Shown: positions 23,262-36,251, counted from the stretch's first letter. The stretch: 64,000 bases of DNA from Sequoia sempervirens (GCA_007258455.2 VDFB02270651.1:487835074-487899073), one strand, 5' to 3'. Numbers and translations: made by a program. The notes: generated by a model from the letters alone, not told the origin.

Positions 23262-24726
23262 TGTTTTACTTTTTTCTTTTGTTTGGATCTTTGTGTTTAG
23301 GTGATGAAATAAGGTCCTAAAGACCATTTCAAATGTTTTGTAATAGGTCTCCTAGGATTGTTGAATTTCAATGTAATAGCAAGGGTTCCATCTTTACTTT
23401 GTAAGCTTGGTGCACCTTGGAAAACTAAGGAATCAAAATTCCATGATGCAACCAAGTTCTTGAGGGGAATTACCTTGATGTTTTTGAAGTTTTTTTAATG
23501 CCTTTGACATCTTTTGAAGATTCCTTATAGTTGGTTTTGTAGTAGTTGTGTAAATGACCTTAATGAGGCAATTTGGTGTCTAACATGAAGTTTTAGTGAT
23601 TCCAACATCCACCTAATTCAAATTTCAGTTGGAAGAAATTGGGAAGGGTTGTTGAAGGTTTAAATAAGCCTCTGATAGTTGAGGCATGACTGTTGATGAA
23701 ATATTTTTGAAGTTCCAATACAAAACTTATTGTTTTATGTAGAAACTATTTAAATTTCCTTTTTTCCTGGGTGGTATGACCTTTCTACATACTATACGAG
23801 AATAATCCTATTATGGTTGGATAGAGGGAAGACCTGGCTTCCTTTTAGTGGTGATTTGATGAGTTTTCATTAAGTATAAAGGAAGATATCTTCATTTTAG
23901 CAGGAACCGGTCTAAAAACCCTCAAAACTAGGGTTTTGATTGTAGAATGGCTCTTACTTCCATCTCCAAATTGTAATAATGAAAAATATTGGTGGGATGG
24001 AAGGAATTTGTGTAAATTTTCATTTTTTTGGGTTCTAGAGGATGACATGATGTGTGGAGAAAGATATACATTGTTCTAGGCATGTCATCTTCATGTGACA
24101 GGCCTAGATTGTGAAGAAAAAGTTGAGTTTTGTTTATTTATGGTTACTTTGTTATAGGAGACACTTAGGGATGGTGGATTTGGGTGTATTTAGCCTATAG
24201 GAATCTGATTTAAGGCTTTGGGGTGAAGGGGAGAGCCTAGGTAGTTAATTGATCTGTTGTAGCCTACCAATTAGGCATCTTGGAGTAGCATTGGTTTGGT
24301 CTATTGGTCATTTTTCGTATGCTATCATGAAGGAAGGTTTTGAGACCTTGTAGGGGCATGTTATAATTTTATGAATTTAGGAGTTTAGGCTTGGTACTAG
24401 CTTGTGTGTGGTTTTTATATTGTCTGTCCTATCGGGTAGGGCTACAAGCCTTTTAGTGGTAAAGGGGCCTAATGGTTAGAGTGATGAAAAGATGGAGTTT
24501 CCTAAGTGATAAATAGGATTTTATGTGTTGGTTGAACCTATTTTTCATGTTCATAGGGGTTGAAAATCCTCTTGGTTGCTGGAGTTCAAGAACCCTAGGT
24601 GTGTAGGGTCTTTTCCCTTAAGGGAATAGTGAGTTGGAAGATTCCACATAAGAATATTTGAGAGAAGCATAAAAAAAAGAGTCTTGTCATTAGAGTTTAG
24701 TTTTTCTTCCCTTCCACTCTGCATCA
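23262..24726 (+). repeat. 5' LTR of element 3 (LTR D)
   Basis: It begins TGTTTTACTTTTTTC and ends CTCTGCATCA, three bases before the primer site. The first 185 bp align with 52328-52513 (shared TAGGTGATGAAATAA and TTGTAAGCTTGGTGCACC). Confidence 0.75.
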
Positions 24727-24729
24727 TAG

Positions 24730-24742
24730 TGGTATCAGAGCC
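24730..24742 (+). other. primer binding site, initiator Met tRNA (element 3)
   Basis: TGGTATCAGAGCC follows the LTR end CATCA after TAG and is complementary to plant initiator Met tRNA. Confidence 0.88.
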
Positions 24743-24762
24743 TGATTGTAGGTAGTTGTTGA

Positions 24763-25860
24763 ATGGAAGACATCATGCCTCCAAAACCTGGACTAGTGGT
24801 TGCAAGGGACTTGAAGGTCTTGAGAGAAGAGATGGAAGCCTTGAAAGAAAGAGAAATAAGAAGAGTGGTCATAGTTGATGAAGAAAGTTCCTCTAAAGAA
24901 GAGCCAGAGTGTGAAGAAGATGAAGAAAACCCTTAGGGGGAAGAGATACCCCCTCATGAGAGAAGCCTCCTTAAAGCCTTGCAAGAATCTAGAGGAGAGA
25001 CCTCTGAGGTAAATATTGATTTTTTGGTGTAAAATGGAAAGATGGATATGGATGAAGTGTTAGAGTGGGTGGAGGCCTTAAAAAACTATTTTTAATATAA
25101 ATACATGGAAGAGAATAAGAAACTAAAGTTTTCCAAAACAAAGTTGAAGGGGTCTGCCTTGACATGGTGGAATTTCACCCAAGGAGAAAGGGTTAAGCGT
25201 GTAAGTCTATGATCAACTCATGGGATAGGATTGTGCATGGGTTGAAGGAACAATTACTTCCTACTCATCATGAAGTGAAAGAATTCAGAAAGAGGCAAAA
25301 TCTAAGACAAAAGGATATGGATGTTTCATCCTACACTAAGCAATTCTAGAAGTTGATCATGAGATGTGGTCATGAAGAAAGTGAGAAGGAAAAAGTGGCC
25401 AGGTACATCAATGGCCTAAGAATCAATATACAAGATGAGATCAATTTGGCTATTACCAAGAGCATGGAATATTGCATACAAGTTGCATATAGGGCTGAAG
25501 AGAAGATAAGGAGGAAACAAGAGCAACAAAATAGAGGAATAGGCAAAAATTTCAAAGGTAAGGGCAATTTTAGGGGCAAAAATAAGTCCCAAAAACATCA
25601 AGAGGAGTATAGACATAATGAATCAAGTGGAGACTCAAGTAATAGAGGTGGATTCAGGGGAGAGACCCAATGGTAGAGGTAGATTTCATGGAGGAAGAGG
25701 CTTCAATCAATTCTCAGGGAGACGCTACACTTGTAACCAACCTGGGCATCTAGCCTTCAAATGTCCTGAAAAGAAAGGCTTACACTCTCATGGTGGAGAG
25801 AGGAGGAATAAACTAGTGCATGAAGATGAAGAAAGTGTGACTTCACCTACAGTGAACCTC
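24763..25860 (+). pseudogene. gag: element 3 gag
   Basis: It starts MEDIMPPKPGLVVARDLK at 24763. An acidic stretch (24880-24935) precedes the gag domain (VLEWVEALKNYF, then KTKLKGSALTWWNF). The C-terminal half (25353-25676) reads HEESEKEKVARYINGLR then basic KIRRKQEQQNRG. A CCHC knuckle lies at about 25720-25760 (YTCNQPGHLAFKC); its first Cys is Arg (CGC). Stops at 24934 and 25029 and frame changes near 25210 and 25610 mark decay. The last part is fused in frame to the protease/RT frame that begins at 25618. Confidence 0.8.
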
Positions 25861-27860
25861 AGATCAAAAATTGGAGAGAACTTGATGATTAAAAGAACAT
25901 TACTCAAGGTACCAATCCCTGAAGAACCCACACAAAGGAAAACACTTTTTAGAATCAATTACAAGGTAAAAGGTAAATTATGTAAGATAGTGGTGGATTT
26001 AGGATCAACTATTAATCTTACTTCAATTGAGATGGTAGAAAAATTGAATTTGAAAAGGATTTCTCACCCTAACCCATACAAAGTTTCATGGCTTAGTAAA
26101 GGACAACAGGTCTTGGTGGATGAACAAGTATGGGTAGAATTCAACATTGGGACATATAAGGATAAGATCCTATGTGACATCATCCCTATGGATGTGTGCC
26201 ACTTGCTGCCCGTTAGGCCTTGGCAATTTGATAGGAAGGTCAAGCATGATGGGGATAATAACACATACTGCATTGTGATAGATGGGGTGACTTACAACAT
26301 CTCACCTCTCCTAGAAGAAGACAAGGAAAAGCATGAAGGGCCTAGTGTTTTGATGGTAGGTGAGAAAGATTTCATGATGACCTTGAAGGAAGGGGGAGGA
26401 AGAGGATTATTCTTGATTGTGACTCCAAAGAGTGAAGCAAATCTTCCCACAAACAAGGAAGATGTACCTAAGGAGGTCCAAGAGTTGTTGGAAAGATACA
26501 AGGATATAACGGTGAATGAATTACCTAGCTCCATACCTCCCATCAGGGATATAATCCACCATATTGATATGATTCTAGGGGCTACATTTCCCTATAAGGA
26601 TGCATATAAGATGACACCTACCCAAAATGAGGAGATTTCAAGACAAGTGCAAGAATTGATGGATAAAGGGCTAGTGAAGAAGAGTTTGAGTCCATGTGTT
26701 GTTCCTACTATCCTAGCACCAAGGAAGGATGGGAATTGGAGGCTTTGCACTAATTCAAGAGCCACCAATAGGATCAAAATCAGATATAGGCTCCCAATGC
26801 CAAGAATGGAGGACCTCATGGATTTTCTATTAAGAGCATCTTACTTTTCCAAGATTGATTTAAAGAGTGGGTACCATTTGATAAGGATCAGAGAGGGGGA
26901 TGAGTGGAAGATAGATTTTAAGACTAATGAAGGGCTCTATGAGTGGTTGGTGATTCCCTTTGGGTTGTCAAATTCCCCTAGCACCTTTATGCACCTTATG
27001 AATGAGGTATTGAAACCTTTCATTGGAAAGCTTTTTGTAGTTTATATAGATGACATCCTTGTGTTTAGCAGGTCTAAAGAAGAACATTTGCAACACCTTG
27101 ACATGGTATTAAGGAGGTTATAAGAGGAGAAGCTACTGATCAACATGGAAAAGTGTCAATTCATGAAGGGAGAGCTAGTATACCTTGGGTTTGCCATCTC
27201 CAAGGGAATTTTTAAGATGGATCCTTTAAAGGTGGATGCTATTCTTAGTTGGCCAACCCCAAAAATAATGGGAGATGTAAGGAGTTTTCATGGAGTTGCA
27301 AGCTTCTACAGATAGTTCATCAAGAAATTTAGCCAAATTTGTGCACCAATCTTGGACACCATCAAAGGAGGTAATAAATGTAAGTTTTCTTGGACCAATG
27401 AGGCAGATAAATGGTTTGAATATTTGAAAATGAGAGTGGCATAGCAGCCTATACTTATGCTCCCTAATTTTGATAAAGTTTTTACCATTGCGTGTGATGC
27501 TAGTAATCAAGCAAAGGGTCGTTTTGAGCCAAGAAGGTAGGTTGGATGCATTTTTAAGTGAAAGGATTAATGAAGCAAAAAGAAAGTATTCTTCGTATGA
27601 TTTGGAATTGTATGCTATGGTCCAAGCCCTGAAAAAGTGGATGCACTAGTTGTTACCTAAATATTTTTTTGTTTATATTGAAAATCATGCCTTGCGTTTC
27701 TTGAATGCACGGGACAAACTCAGTCATTGGCACATACAAACTTAGCATTGAATGAAGTGGGTGGAGTCTTTGGAAGCCTATACATTCACAATAAAACACA
27801 AGAAGGTCCAAGTAAATAAGGTGGAAAATTCTCTTAGTAGAAGGGCACTTGTAGTGCAAG
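25861..27860 (+). pseudogene. pol: element 3 protease, reverse transcriptase and RNase H
   Basis: The frame 25618-27123 is open for 501 codons and is the best preserved coding stretch of the element. The protease site reads VVDLGSTINLTS, with Leu (TTA) where Ser (TCA) is expected, which would abolish activity. RT motifs are KDGNWRLCTNSRATNR, FSKIDLKSGYHLIRI, FGLSNSPSTFMHLMNEV and an intact VVYIDDILVFSR (about 27036-27071). After the TAA at 27121 the thumb and RNase H continue with stops and shifts (FTIACDASNQA at about 27481, RKYSSYDLELYAMVQALKKW). RT connection motifs include VRSFHGVASFYR. Confidence 0.85.
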
Positions 27861-27879
27861 TGATCCAACTCCAAAGCAT

Positions 27880-28541
27880 GGGGGTTGAAGCATTAAAGGA
27901 TATGTATCATGAAGATTCAAATTTAAAGGAGGTATACAATGTTTGTGAACAAAATTTGAATACTTTTCATGTTGAATATTCTTTTTTTATTGAAAAATGG
28001 TTTTCTCTTCAAAGGAAGCCAATTGTGGGTGCCTAAATGCTCAATGAGGGAGAATATCATAAAAGAGAAACATAGTGTAGGCCTTGGAGGTCATTTTGGC
28101 CTTGATAAGACCTTAGAACAAGTTAGGATGTTTTATTATTGGGCAAGGATGCAGGTCGATGTGAGAAGGTATGTGGAAGGGTGCACAATATGTCAAAGAG
28201 AAAAGGGAACATCAAATGTAGGACTCTACCAGCCACTTCCCAATCCCAATAGGCCTTGGGAGTGTGTAAGTATGGATTTTGTATTGGGGTTTCCTAGAAC
28301 CCAAAGAGGTTTTGATAGTGTCTTTGTGGTAGTTGATAGGTTTAGTAAGATGGCACATTTTCTTCCTTGTAAATGCACCAATGATGCATCTCATATAGTA
28401 GGTCTCTTCTTTAAGGAGGTTGTTAGGATACATGGATTTCCTTTAAGCATTGTTTCTAACAGGGATTCTAAGTTCATTGGTCACTTTTGGAGGACCTTGT
28501 GGAAAAAACTTGGCACAAACCTATCCTTTAGTTTTGCATAC
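27880..28541 (+). pseudogene. pol: element 3 integrase, N-terminal part
   Basis: The open frame 27969-28541 contains the H2C2 finger (HSVGLGGHFGLDKT, then CTICQREK) and the core with Asp in VSMDFVLG and Asp in VSNRDSKF. It stops in mid-domain at SFAY, where the Ogre-like element was inserted. The remaining integrase resumes at 44867. Confidence 0.88.
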
Positions 28542-29704
28542 TATGTGTGGGAAATGTTAGTATCAAAATAAAATAATAAAAACAACACACCAATGAAACA
28601 TTAAACTAAAGAAAGCTAAATAAAATGAAATCAAAGAGATTTAAACAAAGCTTCTTCAAAACTGTTCCATTGTCCTCTATCTCCAGTGATTTGCTTGAAG
28701 CTGCTACTCTCATATTGTATAAGCAAAGCTTCTCAGAATGGCAACCTATAGAATGAGTATGCAAAGGGAGAATACTTCTTTATTCCTATATGCTGATGGA
28801 GTGAATATGGATATACATAGGGGCTGTAGATTATGCAAAGGGGCTATGGATTATGAACGCTATTGAAACTATGATATGAGATGGATAGGCCATGATATGG
28901 AATGCTAATATGCTAAATTATGCTATGCTAAAATCTAGAATGCTATGGATGCTGGAAGACTAATTGGCTATAGTTTTCCCGAATGAAAGCTTCTCTATTT
29001 TCAAAGACCCAGTAGTCCCTTTTATAGATTTTCACAGGCAAGAGCCTAGCTGGCAAAGATCAATGGTTGTGAGATTGTCTGGTAATTTTGAATGGTGAGA
29101 GATGAAGAGGTTGAGAGGAAGATAGAAGATGTTGGGAGGTTGGAGAGAAGAATGGAGATTTGTCTTCAACCCACGGGAACAAGCTTGCTCAGAAACAGAG
29201 AAATTAATTTTTTATTTTGAAGTTTGTTAATGGTTGTTGAGGATAATCCAAATTAAATAAATAAATTTATTTAATTTTAGGTGTGTTTGAGGATTTAAAA
29301 TATTTTTGAAATATTTAATGTGAAGACTATAGAAGATTCAATTAAATATTTAGAATATTTAATTGTAAATGAACTTTAGAAGAATTAATTAAATATTTGG
29401 AAATATTTAATTGTGAATGGAATATTAGAAAAGAATATTTAATCTTTATTTGAATAAAATATTCAAACCAAGAATATGTGATAATTAATATAAATAAATC
29501 GTAATGTTTATTTAATTAATTAAGAAATGGATAAGAAAGTGATGAAATAAACTTATTTATTTAATCGTAATAAAAGAATGAACAATATAAATAAATTATT
29601 TAGATTTATTTATACACAGATTGAATTCAGAGATTTAATTAAATATTAAAAATATTTAATTAATTACCAGACTATTGTGATGTGACCATTTTTAGGTGTA
29701 TACA
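28542..29704 (-). repeat. 3' LTR of the Ogre-like element
   Basis: On the plus strand it runs TATGTGTGGG to GGTGTATACA. It matches 43719-44861 throughout. The half at 29236-29680 is a chain of AT-rich words (ATTAAATATTT, AATATTTAAT) that can fold on themselves. Confidence 0.93.
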
Positions 29705-29722
29705 TTTTGCCCCTCTTTAAAG
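29705..29722 (-). other. polypurine tract of the Ogre-like element
   Basis: On the minus strand it reads CTTTAAAGAGGGGCAAAA, directly before the TGTATACACC that starts the 3' LTR. Confidence 0.8.
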
Positions 29723-30261
29723 TGATGTGTTTTACGCATTACTTCAAAGAATTTTGATTTTTTCCCAAGATGTTGTTTGTCAAAATGTTGATAGGTATAT
29801 GCCCCCTTGGATAATGAATCGATAAAATTTTGATTTTTTTCAATGTTTTTTTGATTTGTTGGAATTTTTCAAATTTTTATGATTTTTATGATTTTTATGA
29901 TGTCGATTCATCGTTCGAAAATGATGATGTAAAGAAGTTGACATGAAAAGATGTGGAATGAAAAATTGATGATCAAAATTGCCCCTGGAATGATCAAATG
30001 TGATAAAATGCCCCAATTTTTCCTTTAAATAGGTTAAAATGTCATTTTCCATGTCATTTTCCAATTTTAACCTAGTAAAAAAGTGAAATTTTTGAGATCT
30101 GGAGTAAAAAACATGGCACTTCCTATCCACCAGCACCGTTTCGAGTGCATTTGATGACACCACCGACCGACACATTATGGACCTGCGATATGTATCCCGT
30201 TAAACTTTTAGCATTTGAAATTTTTTTTCTTGGGACATGTTTTTCAATGTTTTAATGTGAA

Positions 30262-30530
30262 AAGGGTGTGTTTTAGCACTTTTTAGCTCTTCTATAGCAC
30301 CCATTAGACTTTTTATAGTGCCCATCATTCTATAGCGCTTCTCAATGGTTTTATAGTGCTCTTTATATTTTCTGTAGCGCCCATAATATTTTAGCACTGA
30401 TTAAGATTTGTGTAGCGCTTTTTCTATTTTTTGTAGTGCCCATGATATTGTAGTGCCCATGATTAGTTTTGTAGCACTCATGATTCCTTAGCACATATTA
30501 TCATTTTTGCAGCACCTATTTTCAATTTGA
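30262..30530 (+). repeat. degenerate TAGCGCCCAT keyword array near the 3' LTR
   Basis: Around fifteen copies of words like TAGCGCCCAT, TAGTGCCCAT, TAGCACCCAT and TAGCGCTTTT recur at irregular spacing. The same word occurs in reverse complement (ATGGGCGCTA) in the leader array at 42860-43635 at the other end of the element. Confidence 0.8.
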
Positions 30531-30849
30531 CAATTCATAACTCTGTACCGATGATTTATGAATTACGTTGCTCCTCTTTGATAATGTTTGGTGTGTTAAA
30601 TTTGTTCCCAAGGTTGTTGGAAAACGGATAATAACTGATAAATTTTCTTTCAAGTTAATGAAAAACAAATAGTTTTTGATAAGTTTGCTTCTAAGGTTGT
30701 TAAAAACAAACAGGATTTTGATTAATTTGCATTCCATGATGATGAAAAACAAACAGGATTTTGATTAATTTGCTTTCAGATTTGATTGATTTATCATGAT
30801 GAATGGATTTTGTTGTTGTTTGGACTTGATGACTCTTCCTATGCAATAG

Positions 30850-32745
30850 GAGAGATTGGGTGTCTTGTAGCTATGGGAGACATTCCCGAAGACATGGAGT
30901 TTGATTCCACAGCTTGTACAGGTAGATACAGATGTGATCGAGGCATGTGGATTGACCTCGTTGCTTGACATGTCTAAGGTGTGCCTCAATAGAGGTTTAT
31001 TGACAGCACTTGCAAAGATGTGGCACAATGATACAAACACCTTTCATTTGGCAATAGGAGAGATTACCGTGACTCCTGAGGATGTATATCGCATCTTGAG
31101 GATTCCAGTGATGGGTGAGATAGTGAGGTTTGATGGTCGAAAGGTGGGAGGCATTGAGGCTTTGAGATGGATATTCAGAGATGATCAAATTGTAGGATAT
31201 TTTATCTCATGGGGCAAGATTGTAGATTCATATGTTCCCTTACCCTCTATACTTGCAGGCTTCATTGGAGGTGTGTTGTGCCCCGACCATAGATCAAAGG
31301 GCTTTGCAGTCGGGTGGGGTCGTGTACTGGACCAGATGGTGATGCAGGGTACATGATATGCTTGGGGATCATGCATGCTTGCACATTTGTATGATGAGCT
31401 ACATCACATTGTATACGGTGGAGGTCATAGTTTTGTGGTTGGTTGTTCACTGTTGTAGATATGTGCATGGGAGCATTTTGCTATTATGCAACCACTGACT
31501 CGAGGATGACGACCTACTGGTCGGCCATATAGATTTAGATATACAGATATCATTACTCAGCCGAGGTTGGGTAAATTAGATCATTGGCAGCATCTTTTGG
31601 ATGATCTCAATACTGTATGTTGGTGACCTTATGTAGATTGTGAAGGATGGCCAGAGGATGCTAGGGAGATGCCCTATGTTTTTATCCCCAAATATCTTAT
31701 TGGTCATACTCCTAGGATTATTGAGAGATTTCTTGTTGGTCAGGTGTGTCGACAGTATGGTTGGCCTCAGGGTATGCCACAGGGTTCTACCATTTATGCT
31801 CACCGACAGTAGGAGGTTATAGTGTGGGGTCCACAGATTTTATATGATGTAATAGTGGTAGAGTTTACCAGCTTGGGAGCATAGATGTGGGACTATAGAG
31901 CTGATATTCTTGATGGGGGGATGACATCATAGTATGGTCAGTATGTTTTGGAGCATCCTGCACCATGATTGTTTGATCCTGATGAGCCTATCCCAGTTGT
32001 AGAGTAGAGACCATAGATAGCAAGACATAGGTGACAGTGGGAGGCAACTTCAGAGAGTGAGGACTTCGAGGAGGATGATGATGATGAGTCAGATGATGAT
32101 GGAGATAGCGGTGATGAGGAGAGTGAGGGTGATAGTGATGGAGGTGATGGTAGAGGTGGTAAAGATAGTGGTAGTGGTGGAGGTAGAGGTAGCAGAGGTG
32201 GGAGAGGTGGTGGTAGAGGTGGACTGTAGATGAGATATGCAGCTCCATCATCTTCTATAGATCCCATGGTGTCAAATCCATTGTCATCAGTAGATCCAGT
32301 AGCATCGAGTCAGATAGCGACATTGCAGGGTAGAGTGCAGAGCTTATAGAGTCAGTTAGCATAGGTATAGACCTTGATTACACAACTACAGTGATAGTTG
32401 ACAGTTGTGACAGCTAAGAGAGACATAGCCAAACGACAAGGTGAGGAGGCTATGGCCATGGCTAATAGTCTATAAAGAGCAGCAGGTGGTGATATGGTGA
32501 GAGAGCTAACCAGAGCCGTCCGGGAGGTAGAGTTCTATAGGATCAAATACCATGATGTAGTGCCACCCAAGTAGAGAGTGAGTTATACACAGTCTCGATC
32601 TACACATAGTCGCTCTCGTACTACTAGTAGGGGTGTATCTTAGCCATTACCTCTAGGAGGTCCATTAGGGGTAGGTGGGGTAGGTCCATCAAGTGTAGGT
32701 GGGATAGGTCCCAGGCCAACACCATTAGCGGATAGTACTTCATAG
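30850..32745 (+). pseudogene. opposite-strand plant mobile domain (PMD) ORF in the Ogre-like element
   Basis: A single plus-strand frame can be followed from about 30901 past 32230 with no frameshift and about a dozen stops, all TAG or TGA. It gives the PMD pattern: LLTALAKMW, NTFHLAIGEITVTPEDVYRIL, then stop YAWGSCMLAHLYDEL, ICAWEHFAIMQPL, and later IPKYLIGHTPRIIERFLVGQVCRQYGWPQG. The C-terminal part is strongly acidic (32055-32130), then Gly/Arg/Ser-rich (32130-32228), then Gln-rich with possible coiled coil. PMD proteins occur in host silencing factors such as MAIL1/MAIN and in transposons. It lies between integrase and 3' LTR, antisense to the element. Its role is unknown; the stops look like C-to-T decay of a once intact ORF. 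Confidence 0.82.
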
Positions 32746-34136
32746 TGCATTTTGCATGATGTCTTATTGATACTCTGTGGAGATATTTGTACTTGGATTG
32801 ATATGGTCCCATTTTTTATGATATTATGTCATGCATAGCTGACATCTTTGTATATGTTGACAGTCATTTTTGAGATGTATGATATGCAGCAATGATTTAT
32901 TATGATGAATACTTCTATTTTCTATATGCATGATGCTTACGTGGTATGATGGTTTCATGATGTTATATATGGATGATTTATTATATGATGTATGACGTAT
33001 GGAAACAGATAAAATGATATGTTGTGAAAATGAAAATGATGTGAGGATTATGATATACACTTTATTATTTTCTGATGCAATTATATATGAAAAATGTATG
33101 TAATTTTTTTTTTTTTTTTGTGAATGTCAAATATACTTAGCCATTTATTTGAAAGATATGAAGCTTTAATTCTTTGCTAGCTTTTGGGAAAATCTATAAA
33201 TGCAAAATGCAAATTCTAAAATGAATGTAATTTATACTAACCATGCAGAGTATCTATACAATATTGCCATTCTGAGAGCTTAGTTATGCTTTTTGTGTCA
33301 TCATAGAGCATTGAAATGTTGAAAGTTAATGCAAGCATCAAAGGGTATGTTAGCACTAGTGATGACCTGAGTATTGCTTTCATGATTTTTGATATATCAA
33401 GGTAATACAAGCATCTAGGTATAATTGAATGAAGATGACCTGAGTATCGCTTGCATAAACAGACAAGGGTTAACCAATTTCTTATGAAAATTCTGAAATG
33501 TCATCAATGATACTTAGTAGATCATGTCTCATGACCAATTTTCATAGTACTAATGATTTCCTCACAGACAGCAGACAAAGAAAAATCATATTCCCTCCTT
33601 GCTTTTCTAGTTCAGTACATCATCGAATTGCTCCAGAGATATGATAGAAAAATCAACCAACAATTCAAACTTTTCTTAAAGTATTCCAAAACATTATTCA
33701 GATTAAGATCATCCAACTTGGTTATCAACATTGATGTTTGTGTTTTTATTTACCTTGTTTTGACCATGTTGTTTGATTCCTTTGACATTGAGTGATCATT
33801 TTGATATTATGGTTGATTTGATATGTCAATGTACATTATGTTTTGTCCAATAGTCATTCATCCACTTGTGATGTTCTAAAATCTCATTTCCCCACTCTTG
33901 AGTTTGTGTTTCTACCCCCAGTGTAAACACAATATGATTGTTATGGATGTGTACAAATTTTCATCAAGCCATGATGAAATACAATGATTCCTGTTGCATG
34001 AGATGGATATGGATAGATAATGTTGTAAAGCGAATGCAAGACATAAGCTAAATAGATAGAGAAGCCTATTTTAATCAAAAGTAGCGCTTGTTTTCCAGGT
34101 TTTCACCACTTGTTTTTATTGCACTGTTTTGTCAAG
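32746..34136. other. 3' non-coding part of the Ogre-like element
   Basis: No coding similarity seen. It contains a T run near 33103-33119, many ATGATG/TATGAT words at 32820-33060 and a repeated phrase GATGACCTGAGTAT (33362 and 33436). Confidence 0.5.
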
Positions 34137-34245
34137 ACTTTTTTTGATTTTTTTGTATTTTTTTAGGAATTTTTCTAATTTTTTTGTATTTTTTAGGACT
34201 TTTTCTGATTTTTTTGTATTTTTTAGGACTTTTTCTAATTTTTTT
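34137..34245 (-). repeat. T-rich tandem repeat, period about 33 bp
   Basis: Three to four units of the type TTTTTTGTATTTTTTAGGAC then TTTTTCTAA lie immediately after the integrase stop of the Ogre-like element. On its sense strand they are A-rich. Confidence 0.75.
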
Positions 34246-35585
34246 CAGACATAGAACTTCTTTAAATGAATATTATTAATTGGTTCTTCAAACAGGTCCC
34301 CTTCTGACATAGATAACTGATATGCTTCAGAACTGTATGCTGGAATGATAACAAATGGACCAAGCCAGTTTGGTTCAAATTTTCCTTTCTTTTCCCTATC
34401 TTGCTGGTTGCATGGATTTTCCCTCAAGACTAAATCACCTACTTGAAATGTCCATGGTTTAACTCTATGATTGTAGCTACAGGACATAACTTGTCGATAA
34501 CCCTTCAAATGATCAGTTGTACGTTGGCATCTTTCATCTAACAATTCTAGCTCTTGTAGACGAGATATTCGATAGTCTTCCTCACTTATCAATCCTTTTA
34601 GTGAAACCCTAAGTGAAGGTATTTCAATATCTAATGGTAAGATCGCTTCTGATCCATATACCAAGGCATATAGGGTAGCTCCTATTGGTGTACGAATGCT
34701 AGTTCTGTATGCCCACAAAGCTAGATTTAACTAAACATGCCAATCACGACTGGCACCATTTACTGTATTCTTCAAAATCTTCAAGATTTTTTTGTTTGAA
34801 GCTTCAGCTTGACCATTACCCTGTGGATAGTAAGGTGTAGAGAACTTGTTTTGGATATGAAATCTTTCACAAAGTTCATCAACATCCTAATTTTTGAAAG
34901 GCCTCCCATTATCAGTGATGATAGAATTTGGAATTCCATATCGACAGATGATATAATTCAGGATAAATGAAGAGATTTGTTTACCAGTCACAGTCGTCAA
35001 AGGAACAACTTCGATCCATTTTGTAAAATATTTTGTAGCCGTGATGATGAATTTATGGCCATTTGATGACGAAGGATGAATTTTTCCAACAAGATCTAGT
35101 CCCCACTGAGAAAAAGGCCATGTTGGCGTAAAAGGTTGCAGTTCATGTGCAGGTGCATGAATAAGATTCCCATGAATCTGGCATTTAGGACACTTTTTGA
35201 CAAAAGAAAAAGATTCTTTCTCCATGGTAGGCCAATAATATCCCATTCTAATAAGTTTCTTAGCTAAGGTTAAACCACTTGAATGAGTTCCACAAATACC
35301 AACATGAACCTCTTGTAAGGATTTTTCAAATTCATCACTTTCAAGACATCGAAGGAGCGTACCATCAAGGCTTCTTCGGTAAAGGATATCGGCGATCAAG
35401 GTATAACGGGACGATTGGCATATGAAATTCCTTTTTTGGTTTTGGGATAAGTCTGGAGGTAAGATGCTATTTTTCTGGTAGGTATAAATCTTGCCATATA
35501 AAGGAGAATCAGAACCAGTTAAATGGCATATGACTTGGGTCTCGAGATTATCATAAGTGGGAGAAAACAATTGTTCCACAAAGAA
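34245..35585 (-). pseudogene. pol: Ogre-like integrase
   Basis: One minus-strand frame runs from 35579 to 34245 in phase with the upstream RNase H segments. It holds the H2C2 finger (HVGICGTHSSGLTLAKKL, CPKCQIHGN), the catalytic core with Asp in WGLDLVGKI, Asp in IITDNGRPFKN, and the third block read as YYPQGNGQAEASNK with Glu retained. The tail (LWAYRTSIRTPIGATLYALVYGSEAILP, then WLGPFVI) is the usual Tat pattern. TAA or TAG stops at about 34887 and 34733 break it. It would insert element cDNA into the genome. Confidence 0.87.
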
Positions 35586-35591
35586 TTCATA

Positions 35592-36251
35592 CTATTTTTG
35601 ATTTTCTGAAAATTGTAACAAGGAAGCAATTGTAGCCATGGCATTTGCAGCTTTATTATCAATCCTTGAAATTTGTGAAAACTTGATTTCCACAAAATAC
35701 TTTTTAAAGTCATCCACCATGTTCTTGTAAAGTAGGAGCTTATCATCTTTAGTTTGATAATCATCATTGATTTGATTAATGACAAGTTGTGAATCACCAT
35801 AGACTTGCAGCTCTATAATCTGCCATTCCAATGCTATCTTTAGTCCTATGAGCAATGCTTCATATTCAACTGTGTTATTTGTGCAAGGGAACATCAACTG
35901 ATATGACTTTGGAATAATATGTCCTTCAGGTGTGACAAAAAAAATTCCTACCCCTGAGCCATGTTGTGTATAAGATCCATCAAAGTACAATGTCCATGAT
36001 TTCTTAATCGTTGCTGTAAAAACTTCTGCATCAGGAAATTCAATGTGCATTGGATTTTCTTCTTGTAAAGGTGCTTCGGCCAACTGATCTGTGATGACCT
36101 GTCCTTTCATAGCTCTTCGATCTACATAGTGAATGTCAAACTCACTTAAGATCATTACCCATTTTGCAAGTATTCCTGTTAAGGTAGCTTTGCTTAAAAG
36201 GTATTTTAGTGGATCAATTTTGGTTATCAGATTAACTGTATGAGCCAACAT
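35592..36251 (-). pseudogene. pol: Ogre-like second (archaeal-type) RNase H
   Basis: It follows the normal gypsy RNase H in frame. It shows WTLYFDGSYTQHGSGVGIFFVTPEG, NNTVEYEALLIGLKIALE, LQVYGDSQLVINQIN and RIDNKAANAMATIAS, the plant aRNH pattern with Asp, Glu and Asp residues retained. The N-terminal part (HTVNLITKIDPLKYLLSK to ITDQLAEAP) is the end of the first RNase H and the linker. This duplication of RNase H is specific to Tat elements (Ogre, Retand, Tat). The frame is clean for 219 codons, then meets TAG at about 35594. Confidence 0.9.

Noticed and set aside
31938..32267. A Ser/Pro/Leu-rich minus-strand frame
   Set aside because: It is the complement of the acidic and Gly/Arg-rich tail of the PMD ORF, which has the stronger support on the plus strand.
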